A stretch of 64,000 nt of DNA. It comes from Thermoanaerobaculia bacterium (GTDB lineage Bacteria; Acidobacteriota; Thermoanaerobaculia; Gp7-AA8). Shown piece after piece: positions 52,410 to 60,493 of the stretch; positions within the stretch are counted from its first letter, which is position 1, and each line of letters begins with the position of its first letter. Where the stretch lies: the NCBI GenBank assembly GCA_017883205.1, contig JADGNZ010000020.1, forward strand, positions 1 through 64,000, read 5' to 3'. The notes below the pieces were generated by a model. The model made no database searches. It was given only the letters and a program-made list of their open reading frames with translations, and was not told the DNA's origin. The position numbers were made by a program, and so were the translations under genes.

Positions 52410-53933
52410 ATGAGTGAGCCCAAACCCGACAACGAACTTCCGTTTTCCGAGCGCGTCCGCATCGCCGCGGATTTGCTCGAATCGCTCGACCGCGATCGCG
52501 GGCAGCTCGTCCAGGTGAGCGCGGAGGAGCGTCAGCGTCTGCTTCATGCAACGCGCCGTGTCGCCGAGCCCGATCATCGTGCGCGACGCAAGCTGGTGAA
52601 GGCCAGCGTGCGCGAGCGCAAGGCCGCGCGCGTGAAGCAGGACGATCAGGTGCTCAACTCCGCCGGGATCCGCGAGCTTCGGCGCAAGCCGGTCTACTCC
52701 ACGCCGAATTCGTATCGCGAAGAATCGCCGCAGGAAGATCCGCGGATCCTCACCGAGTCGCAGCATTGCTACGTCTGCAAGCAGCACTATCTGACCGTCC
52801 ACCATTTCTACGACCAGTTGTGTCCCGCGTGCGGCGACCTGAATTTCGCAAAGCGCACGGAGCTGGCGGACTTGCGTGGCCGCGTCGCATTGCTGACGGG
52901 TGGCCGTGTGAAGATCGGCTATCAGGCCGGACTCAAACTGCTGCGCGCCGGCGCGCGGCTCATCGTCACCACGCGCTTCCCGCGCGACTCCGCGGCGCGC
53001 TACGCCCGCGAGGATGATTTCGGCGAATGGGCCGATCGCCTGGAGATCTTCGGACTCGATCTTCGCCACACGCCGAGCGTCGAAGCGTTCTGCCACGAGA
53101 TGCTGACCACGCGCGACCGGCTCGACTTCATCATCAACAACGCCTGCCAGACCGTGCGTCGTCCGCCCGCGTTCTACGAGCACATGATGGAGTCCGAGAC
53201 CGCCGCGCTCCACACCCTCTCCGACGCCGAACGCCACCTTCTCGGCAGCTTCGAAGGCTTGCGCGGCTACCGGATGCTCCCCGAGGCGTCGTCGAGCACC
53301 ACGATGAATCTCGAAGAAGTGACCGGCCTGACGCATTCGGCGCAACTCTCACAAGTGCCTCTTCTACCGGACGATCATGCCCAGGAGCGCGATCTTTTCC
53401 CCGAGGGCCGTCTCGATCAGGACCTGCAGCAGGTCGATCTGCGCGGACGCAACTCGTGGCGTTTGCTGATGGCCGAGGTGTCGTCGGTCGAGTTGCTGGA
53501 AGTGCAGCTCGTCAATGCCGTCGCACCGTTCATCATCAACGCCCGGCTCAAGCCGCTCATGCTGCGGACCGCGAACCGCGATAAGCACATCGTCAACGTC
53601 TCCGCGGTCGAAGGGCAGTTCTACCGCAATCAGAAGACGACCCGCCATCCGCACACGAACATGGCCAAAGCCGCGCTCAACATGATGACGCGCACCGCCG
53701 CCGCCGATTACTACACTGACGGCATCCACATGAACAGCGTCGATACCGGATGGGTGACGGACGAAGATCCGGCCGCGCTGGCCGAGCGCAAAACGGCTGT
53801 GCACCGCTTTCATCCGCCGCTGGACATCGTCGACGGCGCCGCCCGCATCCTCGATCCGATCATCGCCGGCATCAACACCGGCGAGCACCTGTGGGGACAG
53901 TTTCTCAAGGATTACAAACCGGCGGATTGGTAG
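52410..53933 (+). CDS. Short-chain dehydrogenase with N-terminal zinc ribbon
   Basis: 507 residues. A basic, helical start is followed by a Cys4 zinc ribbon (C120, C123, C138, C141: CYVC and CPAC). The SDR Rossmann fold begins at about 157 (GRVALLTGGRVKIGYQAGLK), where the usual TGxxxGIG is TGGRVKIG. NNA in the FIINNACQTVR strand and Ser in NVSAVEGQF are present, but the position of the catalytic Tyr (YxxxK) reads TNMAK, so Tyr is replaced by Thr. A long insert separates the NNA and Ser regions. The substrate is unknown, and the lost Tyr makes usual SDR chemistry doubtful. Confidence 0.85.
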   Translation: MSEPKPDNELPFSERVRIAADLLESLDRDRGQLVQVSAEERQRLLHATRRVAEPDHRARRKLVKASVRERKAARVKQDDQVLNSAGIRELRRKPVYSTPNSYREESPQEDPRILTESQHCYVCKQHYLTVHHFYDQLCPACGDLNFAKRTELADLRGRVALLTGGRVKIGYQAGLKLLRAGARLIVTTRFPRDSAARYAREDDFGEWADRLEIFGLDLRHTPSVEAFCHEMLTTRDRLDFIINNACQTVRRPPAFYEHMMESETAALHTLSDAERHLLGSFEGLRGYRMLPEASSSTTMNLEEVTGLTHSAQLSQVPLLPDDHAQERDLFPEGRLDQDLQQVDLRGRNSWRLLMAEVSSVELLEVQLVNAVAPFIINARLKPLMLRTANRDKHIVNVSAVEGQFYRNQKTTRHPHTNMAKAALNMMTRTAAADYYTDGIHMNSVDTGWVTDEDPAALAERKTAVHRFHPPLDIVDGAARILDPIIAGINTGEHLWGQFLKDYKPADW

Positions 53934-54007
53934 GTGCGTCGCGGTAGCATGAGGCGCATCAAGGGTCCTCGCATCGCGCGACGTTTCTCCGAGCGCGAGC
54001 GGTTCCG

Positions 54008-55669
54008 TCACTTCACGTCACTTCCGATGGTGCAGCCGCCCCACGCTCCCGTCGACGGCTCTTCCGCGATCACCGCCAGCTTCGCTCCATCGCGATGCCG
54101 TACGGTGATCGTGGTCGCGAACCCCTGCTTCGAAGAGAAGTCGAGCTGGTCGAGACGATTCGTCGATGTGAAGGGCTTCTCGTGAGGTACCACGACGGCG
54201 AGCGTGAAACGGAGCGTGCCCGATTCGAGCGATGCGAGCTCGCCCTCGATCGGCGCGACGTTCACGCGCACCTCGATCTCGCTGGTCCTCACTCCGTTCG
54301 CCAGGGATCCCAGTTTGATCGAGCATGTCACGGGCAGCTCGCCGCGATCGTCGCCTTCACCGCGAGCTGTGGATGTCGCAAGGGCCGTCGCCAGAAGCTC
54401 CGCCATGACGCGCGTCGTTGCCAGAGTCGATCCAGTGCCAACCCATTTCTGAGCACTGATGGTCAGTCCGGCGCGCACCGCCCGGATCTCGACATGCCGC
54501 AACTTGTCATCCGAGGGCCGGTCCACTTGGTACGTGATGACCACACGTTGATCGAGGTCATCGAGCCGGTTGCCGATCTTCGACGGATCGGTGAGAACGC
54601 TTCCACCAGTCGCATCCGCCAGCAGTTTCAGCGGTTCGAGAGGAGCCTTGTTGATGATCGTGTGACCTACATTCTCGCGGACGTTGAAGAAATGGGGTGC
54701 GACTGGCTCATGCGTCGCTGCGGCGAAGTGAGTAACCGGGTCTACGATCGACGATGGGGCGTAGGAGAGAACCGTCCACCCTTGCGCGGCCAGAGCCTGA
54801 GCGATCTCGTTCTGATGTGTCGAGGCGTTCAGCTCGCGCAACTCCGCTGGCAAGTCTGGGCGCAGGTCCGCATGCAAACCTCGGCGCACGTCCTCGTGAT
54901 CGATCGGATAAAAGCCGGCGGGGGCGAGATCGAACCCATCGGTAACGAACACCAGCGTGCGCATCGAGTCGCCGGATGCATGCCGAGGGTATCGACTCAG
55001 CCAGGCAAACATCGCGTCCTGCTGTGCCCGAAGAATCGTCCACTCCTGACGCGCCGCCTTCCGTGCCAGTGACCGGCGCGTTAATCGATCGTCTCTGTCG
55101 CTCGTGTTGCGACCGCCGGTCATGAGCTCCTGCCGAATCCGGATCAGCTCCTCTCTCCCTCGAGCCTCGTTTCCGAGCGTCTCGAAGAGCGAGCGCAGTG
55201 CGGATGCGTCCTGCGTTGGACCGAGCAGCGAGTGTGTCGAAGGATCGTCCGTCACCACCTCGACTTCACCCATTGCCACGAGCCTGTCGGCGTGCGGAAG
55301 CAGCGACTTGATAGCGAGACGAAGTCCGCCCGTCGTCGACAGGGACTGCTGCAGATAGATGACCACCTGCCGCGGCCGTTCCGGTTTCGCTGACGGTGTT
55401 CCAATCGATTCCTTCCTCGCAGGCGTTACCACTGACGGAGCGCCATGGCTGTACGCCACGCCGATGACCCGCTGGCGCTTGCCGTCCTCGATCAACTCGA
55501 AGTCGCCCGGCTTCAGGTCACTTGGCAGATTTCCATTCGCGTCGCGAACACTTGCCGACACTTCGATGGCCGTCACGTTGATACGGGTTCCGAAGTTCTG
55601 ACCGGAACTGGATATCGGGAAGACGATGAGCCCAGCGCAAACCATCGGGACTACACGGCGGAGGGACAT
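54008..55669 (-). CDS. Secreted VWFA-related protein (acidobacterial type)
   Basis: 553 residues. A signal peptide (about 1-23) is followed by an N-terminal beta domain (VSASVRDANGNLPSDLKPGD, FELIEDGKRQRV) typical of the VWFA-related family seen mainly in Acidobacteriota (TIGR03436-like). The VWA-like part starts with RQVVIYLQQSLSTTGG; the metal-site DxSxS is not recognisable, so MIDAS binding is doubtful. A C-terminal beta domain follows. Function unknown; probably a surface or periplasmic binding protein. Confidence 0.75.
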   Translation of the reverse strand: MSLRRVVPMVCAGLIVFPISSSGQNFGTRINVTAIEVSASVRDANGNLPSDLKPGDFELIEDGKRQRVIGVAYSHGAPSVVTPARKESIGTPSAKPERPRQVVIYLQQSLSTTGGLRLAIKSLLPHADRLVAMGEVEVVTDDPSTHSLLGPTQDASALRSLFETLGNEARGREELIRIRQELMTGGRNTSDRDDRLTRRSLARKAARQEWTILRAQQDAMFAWLSRYPRHASGDSMRTLVFVTDGFDLAPAGFYPIDHEDVRRGLHADLRPDLPAELRELNASTHQNEIAQALAAQGWTVLSYAPSSIVDPVTHFAAATHEPVAPHFFNVRENVGHTIINKAPLEPLKLLADATGGSVLTDPSKIGNRLDDLDQRVVITYQVDRPSDDKLRHVEIRAVRAGLTISAQKWVGTGSTLATTRVMAELLATALATSTARGEGDDRGELPVTCSIKLGSLANGVRTSEIEVRVNVAPIEGELASLESGTLRFTLAVVVPHEKPFTSTNRLDQLDFSSKQGFATTITVRHRDGAKLAVIAEEPSTGAWGGCTIGSDVK

Positions 55670-55695
55670 GTGAAGTTACATTGAACACCAAGATC

Positions 55696-55760
55696 ACCAC
55701 AGAGACACAGAGGACACAGAGATAGTGTCTTCAACTCTGTGTCCTCTGTGTCTCTGTGGT
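55696..55760. repeat. Perfect 26-bp inverted repeat (ACACAGAGGACACAGAG type)
   Basis: ACCACAGAGACACAGAGGAC plus ACAGAG (55696-55721) is exactly complementary to 55735-55760, with a 13-base loop. It lies between the divergent starts of the VWFA-related gene and the DUF523 gene, so it is in the 5' region of both. Similar CACAGAGGACACAGAG hairpins are common intergenic repeats in diverse bacteria. Confidence 0.9.
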
Positions 55761-55774
55761 TAACTGTAACGTCA

Positions 55775-56275
55775 ATGCAGAAGATCCTCGTCAGCGCCTG
55801 CCTGTTGGGCGAGCCGGTCCGCCACAACGGGGCGCACAAACGGTCCGACGATCAGATCCTGCAGCGTTGGATTGAGGAAGGACGCGTCGTCGCCGTCTGC
55901 CCGGAGATCGCGGGCGGTCTGCCTGTGTCGCGGCCGGCTGCTGAGATCGTGGGAGGCGAAGACGGATCGAGAGTGCTCGCCGGCGAAGTCACGGTAATCG
56001 ACTTCAATGGCCGCGACGTCTCCCACCATTTTGTGAGCGGAGCCGGCGTCGCGCTCGGAGCCGCACGCGCCAACAATATCCGCATCGCCATTCTCAAAGA
56101 AGGCAGCCCCTCATGCGGCAGCGGCTACACGTACGACGGTACGTTCACCTCCACAAGAGTGCCTAGTCACCAAGGAGTTACTGCGGCGCTGCTCCGGGAC
56201 AATGGCATCCGCGTCTTCAGCGAGACACAACTCGCAGAAGCGGAAGAGTGCCTGCGGCAGTTCGGATCGAAGTGA
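55775..56275 (+). CDS. DUF523 family protein
   Basis: 166 residues from ATG 55775. Family motifs: ILVSACLLGEPVRHNGAHKR, VVAVCPEIAGGLPVSRPAAE, ILKEGSPSCGSGYTYDGTF and the HQGVTAALLRDNGIRVFSE end. The conserved Cys in SACL, VCPE and SPSCG suggest an iron-sulfur or metal site. DUF523 proteins are cytosolic and recently linked to 2-thiouracil desulfidation by related members, so a sulfur role is possible, but unproven here. Confidence 0.93.
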   Translation: MQKILVSACLLGEPVRHNGAHKRSDDQILQRWIEEGRVVAVCPEIAGGLPVSRPAAEIVGGEDGSRVLAGEVTVIDFNGRDVSHHFVSGAGVALGAARANNIRIAILKEGSPSCGSGYTYDGTFTSTRVPSHQGVTAALLRDNGIRVFSETQLAEAEECLRQFGSK

Positions 56276-56310
56276 TCGTAATCGGAAAGTTGCGGCGTAT
56301 TCTCTAGCTG

Positions 56311-57480
56311 ATGACACCCGTCGCCGATTCCTTCGCTCTCGTGCTCACCGGCGGCGGCGCGCGCGCTGCGTACCAGGTAGGCGTGCTGCGCTGCCTCGCG
56401 CGCCATTTGCCGGCGAACGCCTTCGACATCATCACCGGCGTTTCCGCGGGTGCGATCAACGCCGCCTTCGTGGCGTCGCGAAACGCGCCGCTGCCCGCTG
56501 TCATCGACGAGCTCTCCGAGGTCTGGCGCACGCTCGAGCTGAAAGACGTGATCCGGATCGATTCCCGCTCGCTCGCGCGCAACGTCTTCGGCTGGGGGAC
56601 GAAGCTCATCTCGGGCGGAAAGCCGGTCGCTCCGGGCGTCCGCGGACTGGTCGATACGACGCCCCTTCGTCATCTGCTGGAGCGGCTCTTTGCCACGAAC
56701 GACAAAGGCGAGATTGCCGGCATCGCCGCGAACATCGTCCGCTGTCATCCGCGAGCCGTGTCGGTGACCGCGCTCGATTACACCACCGGCAAGACCGTGA
56801 CGTGGACTACCGGCTGTGACATCGAGACGTGGTCGCGCCCGCTCCGCCGCAGCCTTGAGCAGCCGCTGACCGTCGATCACATCATGGCCTCGGCCGCGCT
56901 GCCGCTCGTCTTTCCCGCGGTTCTGGTGGGAAAGCACTGGTACGGCGACGGCGGCATCCGTCTCTCCGCGCCGCTCTCTCCAGCCCTGCATCTCGGCGCC
57001 ACGCGCATGCTGGCCATCTCCACGCACTACGAGCCCTCGGCATCCGAAGCCGACGAGCCCCAGATCGCCGGCTATCCGCCGCCAGCCCAGATCCTCGGCC
57101 AACTGATGGACGCCATCTTCCTCGACGTGATGGACGAGGACACCGTGCGCCTGCAGCGCTCCAACGAGTTCCTGCGCGACCTCCCGCCTGAGCTTCGGAG
57201 AGGTTATCGCCAGGTCGACTTCGCCGTCATTCGCCCGTCGCAGGACATCGGAAAGCTCGCCGCCGAATACGAGCCCGCCCTCCCACGCCCCTTCCGCTTC
57301 CTCACCCGCAGCCTCGGCACCCGCGAAACCTCCAACGCCGATTTCATGAGCCTCTTCATGTTCGTCCCCGAATACCTGCAACGCCTGATGGAAATCGGCG
57401 AAGCCGACGCGGACGCGAACATCGAAGCGATCAAGAGGGTGGGAACGGGTGCCGTTCAGGCGCCCGGCGTCTCGATGTGA
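56311..57480 (+). CDS. Patatin-like phospholipase
   Basis: 389 residues. Oxyanion loop GGGARAAYQVGVL at about 14-26, nucleophile S45 in GVSAGAIN, and the Asp of the dyad in YGDGGIRLSAP. Probable cytosolic or membrane-associated lipid acyl hydrolase; it follows the DUF523 gene by 35 bases on the same strand. There is no signal peptide or outer-membrane barrel, unlike PlpD-type secreted patatins. Confidence 0.93.
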   Translation: MTPVADSFALVLTGGGARAAYQVGVLRCLARHLPANAFDIITGVSAGAINAAFVASRNAPLPAVIDELSEVWRTLELKDVIRIDSRSLARNVFGWGTKLISGGKPVAPGVRGLVDTTPLRHLLERLFATNDKGEIAGIAANIVRCHPRAVSVTALDYTTGKTVTWTTGCDIETWSRPLRRSLEQPLTVDHIMASAALPLVFPAVLVGKHWYGDGGIRLSAPLSPALHLGATRMLAISTHYEPSASEADEPQIAGYPPPAQILGQLMDAIFLDVMDEDTVRLQRSNEFLRDLPPELRRGYRQVDFAVIRPSQDIGKLAAEYEPALPRPFRFLTRSLGTRETSNADFMSLFMFVPEYLQRLMEIGEADADANIEAIKRVGTGAVQAPGVSM

Positions 57481-57513
57481 TTCTCCGGCCTCGGGTGGTC
57501 CTGGGGAGCACGT

Positions 57514-57560
57514 GTTTCACGCGGAGAGTCTCTCCGCATCTCCGCGACTCCGCGTGAAAC
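57514..57560. repeat. GTTTCACGCGGAG inverted repeat
   Basis: GTTTCACGCGGAGAGTC (57514-57530) pairs with GACTCCGCGTGAAAC (57546-57560) except for two bulged bases. It lies 33 bases after the patatin stop and could terminate transcription; the same type of CGCGGAG hairpin is a common interspersed repeat in other genomes. Confidence 0.65.
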
Positions 57561-57748
57561 GTCTTCGTTTTCTTCTCCTGAATCGGTGCGAATAACTGAA
57601 GAGGCATCGCGACTGTCCCGATGAGCCCTCGCAAGTAACCGCTTTTCAACGGTTTGCAGACAGGCAACGAGCGAAGGTCTGACCCTCCTGCTTTCGAGTG
57701 TGGCGTGGCGCTGAGCGATTGGGATATGTCAACGCCGTCATCGTTCAA

Positions 57749-58066
57749 GTGAAATCAACTTGTTTTCAGGCGATTTGGTCTTCTCTGAAGTGAAATCACG
57801 TTGTTTTTGGGCGATTTCGTCTTCAGTTAAGTGAAATCAACTTGTTTTCAGGCGATTTCACCTTCGTTTGAGTGAAATCACCTTGTTTTCATGCGATTTC
57901 GCCTTCTTTTAAGCGGAATCCACTTGTCGTCCAACGATTTTGCCTTCTTTTAAGTGAAATCGACTTGTCTTCAAGGCAATCCCACCAACGTTGAAGTGAA
58001 ATCGTCATCTTTCGAGGGCAACGTCTCGTTCTCGATGGCACGCTCATCAAACTTTGAGTGGAAACC
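57749..58066. repeat. 41-bp hairpin array with GTGAAATC motif
   Basis: GTGAAATC (or a one- or two-base variant) begins at 57749, 57790, 57831, 57872, 57913, 57954 and 57996, i.e. spacing 41 for five intervals and 42 for the last, with a weaker copy near 58058. Each unit pairs GATTTC with GAAATC, and inside it CTT(C) with (G)AAG/GAG. The 830-base gap 57481-58309 has no supported gene. The layout parallels the array at 43380-43640. Confidence 0.9.
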
Positions 58067-58309
58067 AGCCAGATCGTGACGATTCCACAGACGGCGCACC
58101 GCGATCGCACGTCACTACAGCGAACCTGCTCTTCTGCGGTGACCTCGCGAAGGCAATTGTCTCTCTTCCGAGATGATCGCTTCGAGAAGGGCTCACCCGT
58201 TCGTGGACGCTGGTCCGCAGCACCGGATTCGCTTGCCTGAGATCAGGACTGATCAGGCGACCGATGCGGTGATGTAGTCATGTAACCTTACTGTCGTACG
58301 CTCGTCTCA

Positions 58310-59530
58310 ATGATCATGAAACGCTTTGGAATCCCACTCTTCTTTCTGCTGACCATCACCACGGCGTTCGCCTCGAATGAGGTGAACGGCATTGTTGTCG
58401 ACGCCAGTTCGAAGGCTCTCTCCGGCGCAACGGTTTACGTCTACACCGCGTTTCCCAAAGTCGGCGTGAGCCCGTTCTGTCCTTCGTGCTATCGCGACTG
58501 TGGGAAGCACGAGTCGGTCAACGCCGAGGGGAGGTTTCGATTGAAGGCGCTCGACCCCGAGCTTCGGTTCGATCTGTTGGCCGTGGCCGATGGCTACGAG
58601 CCGTCGTTGGTCCGCCATGTCGATCCGATGGGCGGTCTGGTCACGATCAAGCTGACTCCCCGCTCCATCGCCGACGCGGACCGGCTGATCGTCGGAGTGG
58701 TCGTCGATCCGCACGGCAAGCCGGTCGTCGGTGCGGCGGTCGAGCCCAATGGGTATCGATCCCAGCGCGGCACCGGCTACGGAAACATCCCCGGCGTCGA
58801 CAAGCTGTCGTTCACCAACGCGAAGGGCGAGTTTGCGCTGCGCATCCCCGCCGCAGACGGGAAGCTCGACGTGCGGGTGACGGCCCGCTCACTCGCTCCT
58901 CATATCGAGCGGATGCTCGCGCCAGGTGAATCGCGAACGATCCCGTTGACCGAGGGAGCGACGATCACCGGACGTGTGATGCGAGGCGCCAAACCCGTAG
59001 CCGGCGCGCGCGTCGGCTTCATCCAGACCAACAGAGCCTCCAGCGGCTACCTCGGGCGATTCGAGATCGGCACGAACGATGACGGCGTCTTTCTCATGAC
59101 GAACATGGGCCCGAACCAGACCTACGCCGTCTACGCGGCGATGGAAGGCCTCTCCGGCGGCGCCGCCGTACGGAAGATCGTGAACGTCGCCGGCGACAAG
59201 ACGACGACGGATGCCGGCACCCTCGCGGTTCAGCCCGGCCGCCGGATCGCCGGAACGGTCGTCGTCCCCGAGGGTGCGACGATCCCGCCGCACACGCAGA
59301 TCATGCTCAGTCTTACTGTCGACAGCGATTCCCAACGCGTCGAAGTACGCCCCGATGGCACGTTCTCGATCGAAGGCGTTCCCCCGGGAGGCGCAGAGCT
59401 CTACGTCCGGATCCCCGGCCTCGAGCTGACCCCCTCGGTGCAGGGGAGGTTCGGCGGCGTTTCGCTGCCACCAGATGGTGATGTTAAAGATGTGCGCGTT
59501 GTCTTAGAGCGGGATAAAGGTCGCGAATAG
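58310..59530 (+). CDS. Secreted multi-domain protein with carboxypeptidase-regulatory-like repeats
   Basis: 406 residues (ATG 58316 is an equally good start). Signal peptide about 1-20. At least four CarboxypepD_reg/SdrD B-like beta sandwiches follow: NGIVVDASSKALSGATVYVY, VGVVVDPHGKPVVGAAVEPN, ITGRVMRGAKPVAGARVGFI and IAGTVVVPEGATIPPHTQI. A short Cys-rich insert (FCPSCYRDCG) lies near 62. No enzyme domain is visible; it is probably a surface or periplasmic structural or binding protein. Confidence 0.85.
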   Translation: MIMKRFGIPLFFLLTITTAFASNEVNGIVVDASSKALSGATVYVYTAFPKVGVSPFCPSCYRDCGKHESVNAEGRFRLKALDPELRFDLLAVADGYEPSLVRHVDPMGGLVTIKLTPRSIADADRLIVGVVVDPHGKPVVGAAVEPNGYRSQRGTGYGNIPGVDKLSFTNAKGEFALRIPAADGKLDVRVTARSLAPHIERMLAPGESRTIPLTEGATITGRVMRGAKPVAGARVGFIQTNRASSGYLGRFEIGTNDDGVFLMTNMGPNQTYAVYAAMEGLSGGAAVRKIVNVAGDKTTTDAGTLAVQPGRRIAGTVVVPEGATIPPHTQIMLSLTVDSDSQRVEVRPDGTFSIEGVPPGGAELYVRIPGLELTPSVQGRFGGVSLPPDGDVKDVRVVLERDKGRE

Positions 59531-59603
59531 CGTTCGGGCGAGACCGCTGATCTCGACCGGCAGCGGTTGTTGCGAGTCTGGCGAGAGGACCAACTCATTT
59601 CGC

Positions 59604-59698
59604 GCGAAGCGCTTTGGAGTGCGGTGGCGCCAGCCACCGCTTTCTAAGTACGTGATTCAAAGCGGTGGCTGGCGCCACCGCACTCCAGAGTGCTTCGC
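59604..59698. repeat. AGTGCGGTGGCGCCAGCCACC palindromic element
   Basis: The arms 59604-59643 and 59659-59698 are complementary over about 40 bases with few mismatches (GGAGTGCGGTGGCGCCAGCC against its complement), leaving a 15-base loop. No gene. It lies in the gap 59531-59854, whose remainder is unremarkable. Confidence 0.9.
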
Positions 59699-59854
59699 AC
59701 AAAACAGTCGGACGCTTAAGTGACGCAGTGAAGCGATCTTGACGACAGCGGCGATGAAAGAGCGTGGCTCACAGCATAGAATGACCTCGCGAAGCGGTTC
59801 GCGTACATAATCGCGGGTTCGATGAGTCCTCACGTCTGACCCAAAGGCAAACCC

Positions 59855-60379
59855 ATGAAGAACTGCTGCGCCGTGCTTCTCGCCATCGCTCTCTCATCAA
59901 CCGCCATCTCTGCCGCCGAGCAGGGCAAGGTAACCGGACAGATGGTGATCAACGGGAAGACCATCAAGCTCACGCACGTCTACGCGTCCGCGGGCCCGAG
60001 CCGTTGGGACAAAAAGAAGGTGGAGATCCGCGTCATCCTCTCCGACGTGCCGCTCAGCGATGAGGATCTCGCCAGCGGGAGCAAACGCGAAGCGCTGGCC
60101 AACGCCGGCAAGCTACATGCGATGGAACTGATCCTCGCCGATGATCCGATGGGCCACCCAGGCAAGCGCGCGATGTCCAACGACATCTACGATTCCGCCT
60201 TCACCACCGCCCAACAGCCGATGCGCCTGAGCGGTCTCGATACGTTCGAGACAAAGACCGACGACGGCAAGATCATCGCCGGCCATCACTTCATGGAATC
60301 CCCGCACAAGTTCAGCGACATCGGCAACAACGTCACGTTTCAGGATGACGTGACGTTCACGGCAAAGGTTGCGCCGTAG
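59855..60379 (+). CDS. Secreted hypothetical protein
   Basis: 174 residues with a signal peptide (MKNCCAVLLAIALSSTAISA). The mature part opens with a beta-rich stretch (GKVTGQMVINGKTIKLTHVY) and has no recognised catalytic motif, ending in FQDDVTFTAKV. Similar small exported proteins with a GKxxGxMxINGKxIxLTHVYA start occur in Acidobacteriota-type genomes. Function unknown. Confidence 0.8.
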   Translation: MKNCCAVLLAIALSSTAISAAEQGKVTGQMVINGKTIKLTHVYASAGPSRWDKKKVEIRVILSDVPLSDEDLASGSKREALANAGKLHAMELILADDPMGHPGKRAMSNDIYDSAFTTAQQPMRLSGLDTFETKTDDGKIIAGHHFMESPHKFSDIGNNVTFQDDVTFTAKVAP

Positions 60380-60493
60380 GTGGTGCGAAGGGAGTGAGTC
60401 ATCGCAAGCTGAACCCTCAACGGGTTGGGAATCGCCGAAACACGAAGGTCAGACCCATGCGGCAGGCCTGTAGAGTGCGATAATTTCCGCGCC

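Noticed and set aside
54008-55669. Calling an intact MIDAS metal site in the VWFA-related protein
   Set aside because: The DxSxS motif is not visible at the expected strand end (VVIYLQQSLST).
57749-58066. CRISPR array
   Set aside because: Units are similar along their full length and no cas genes are nearby.
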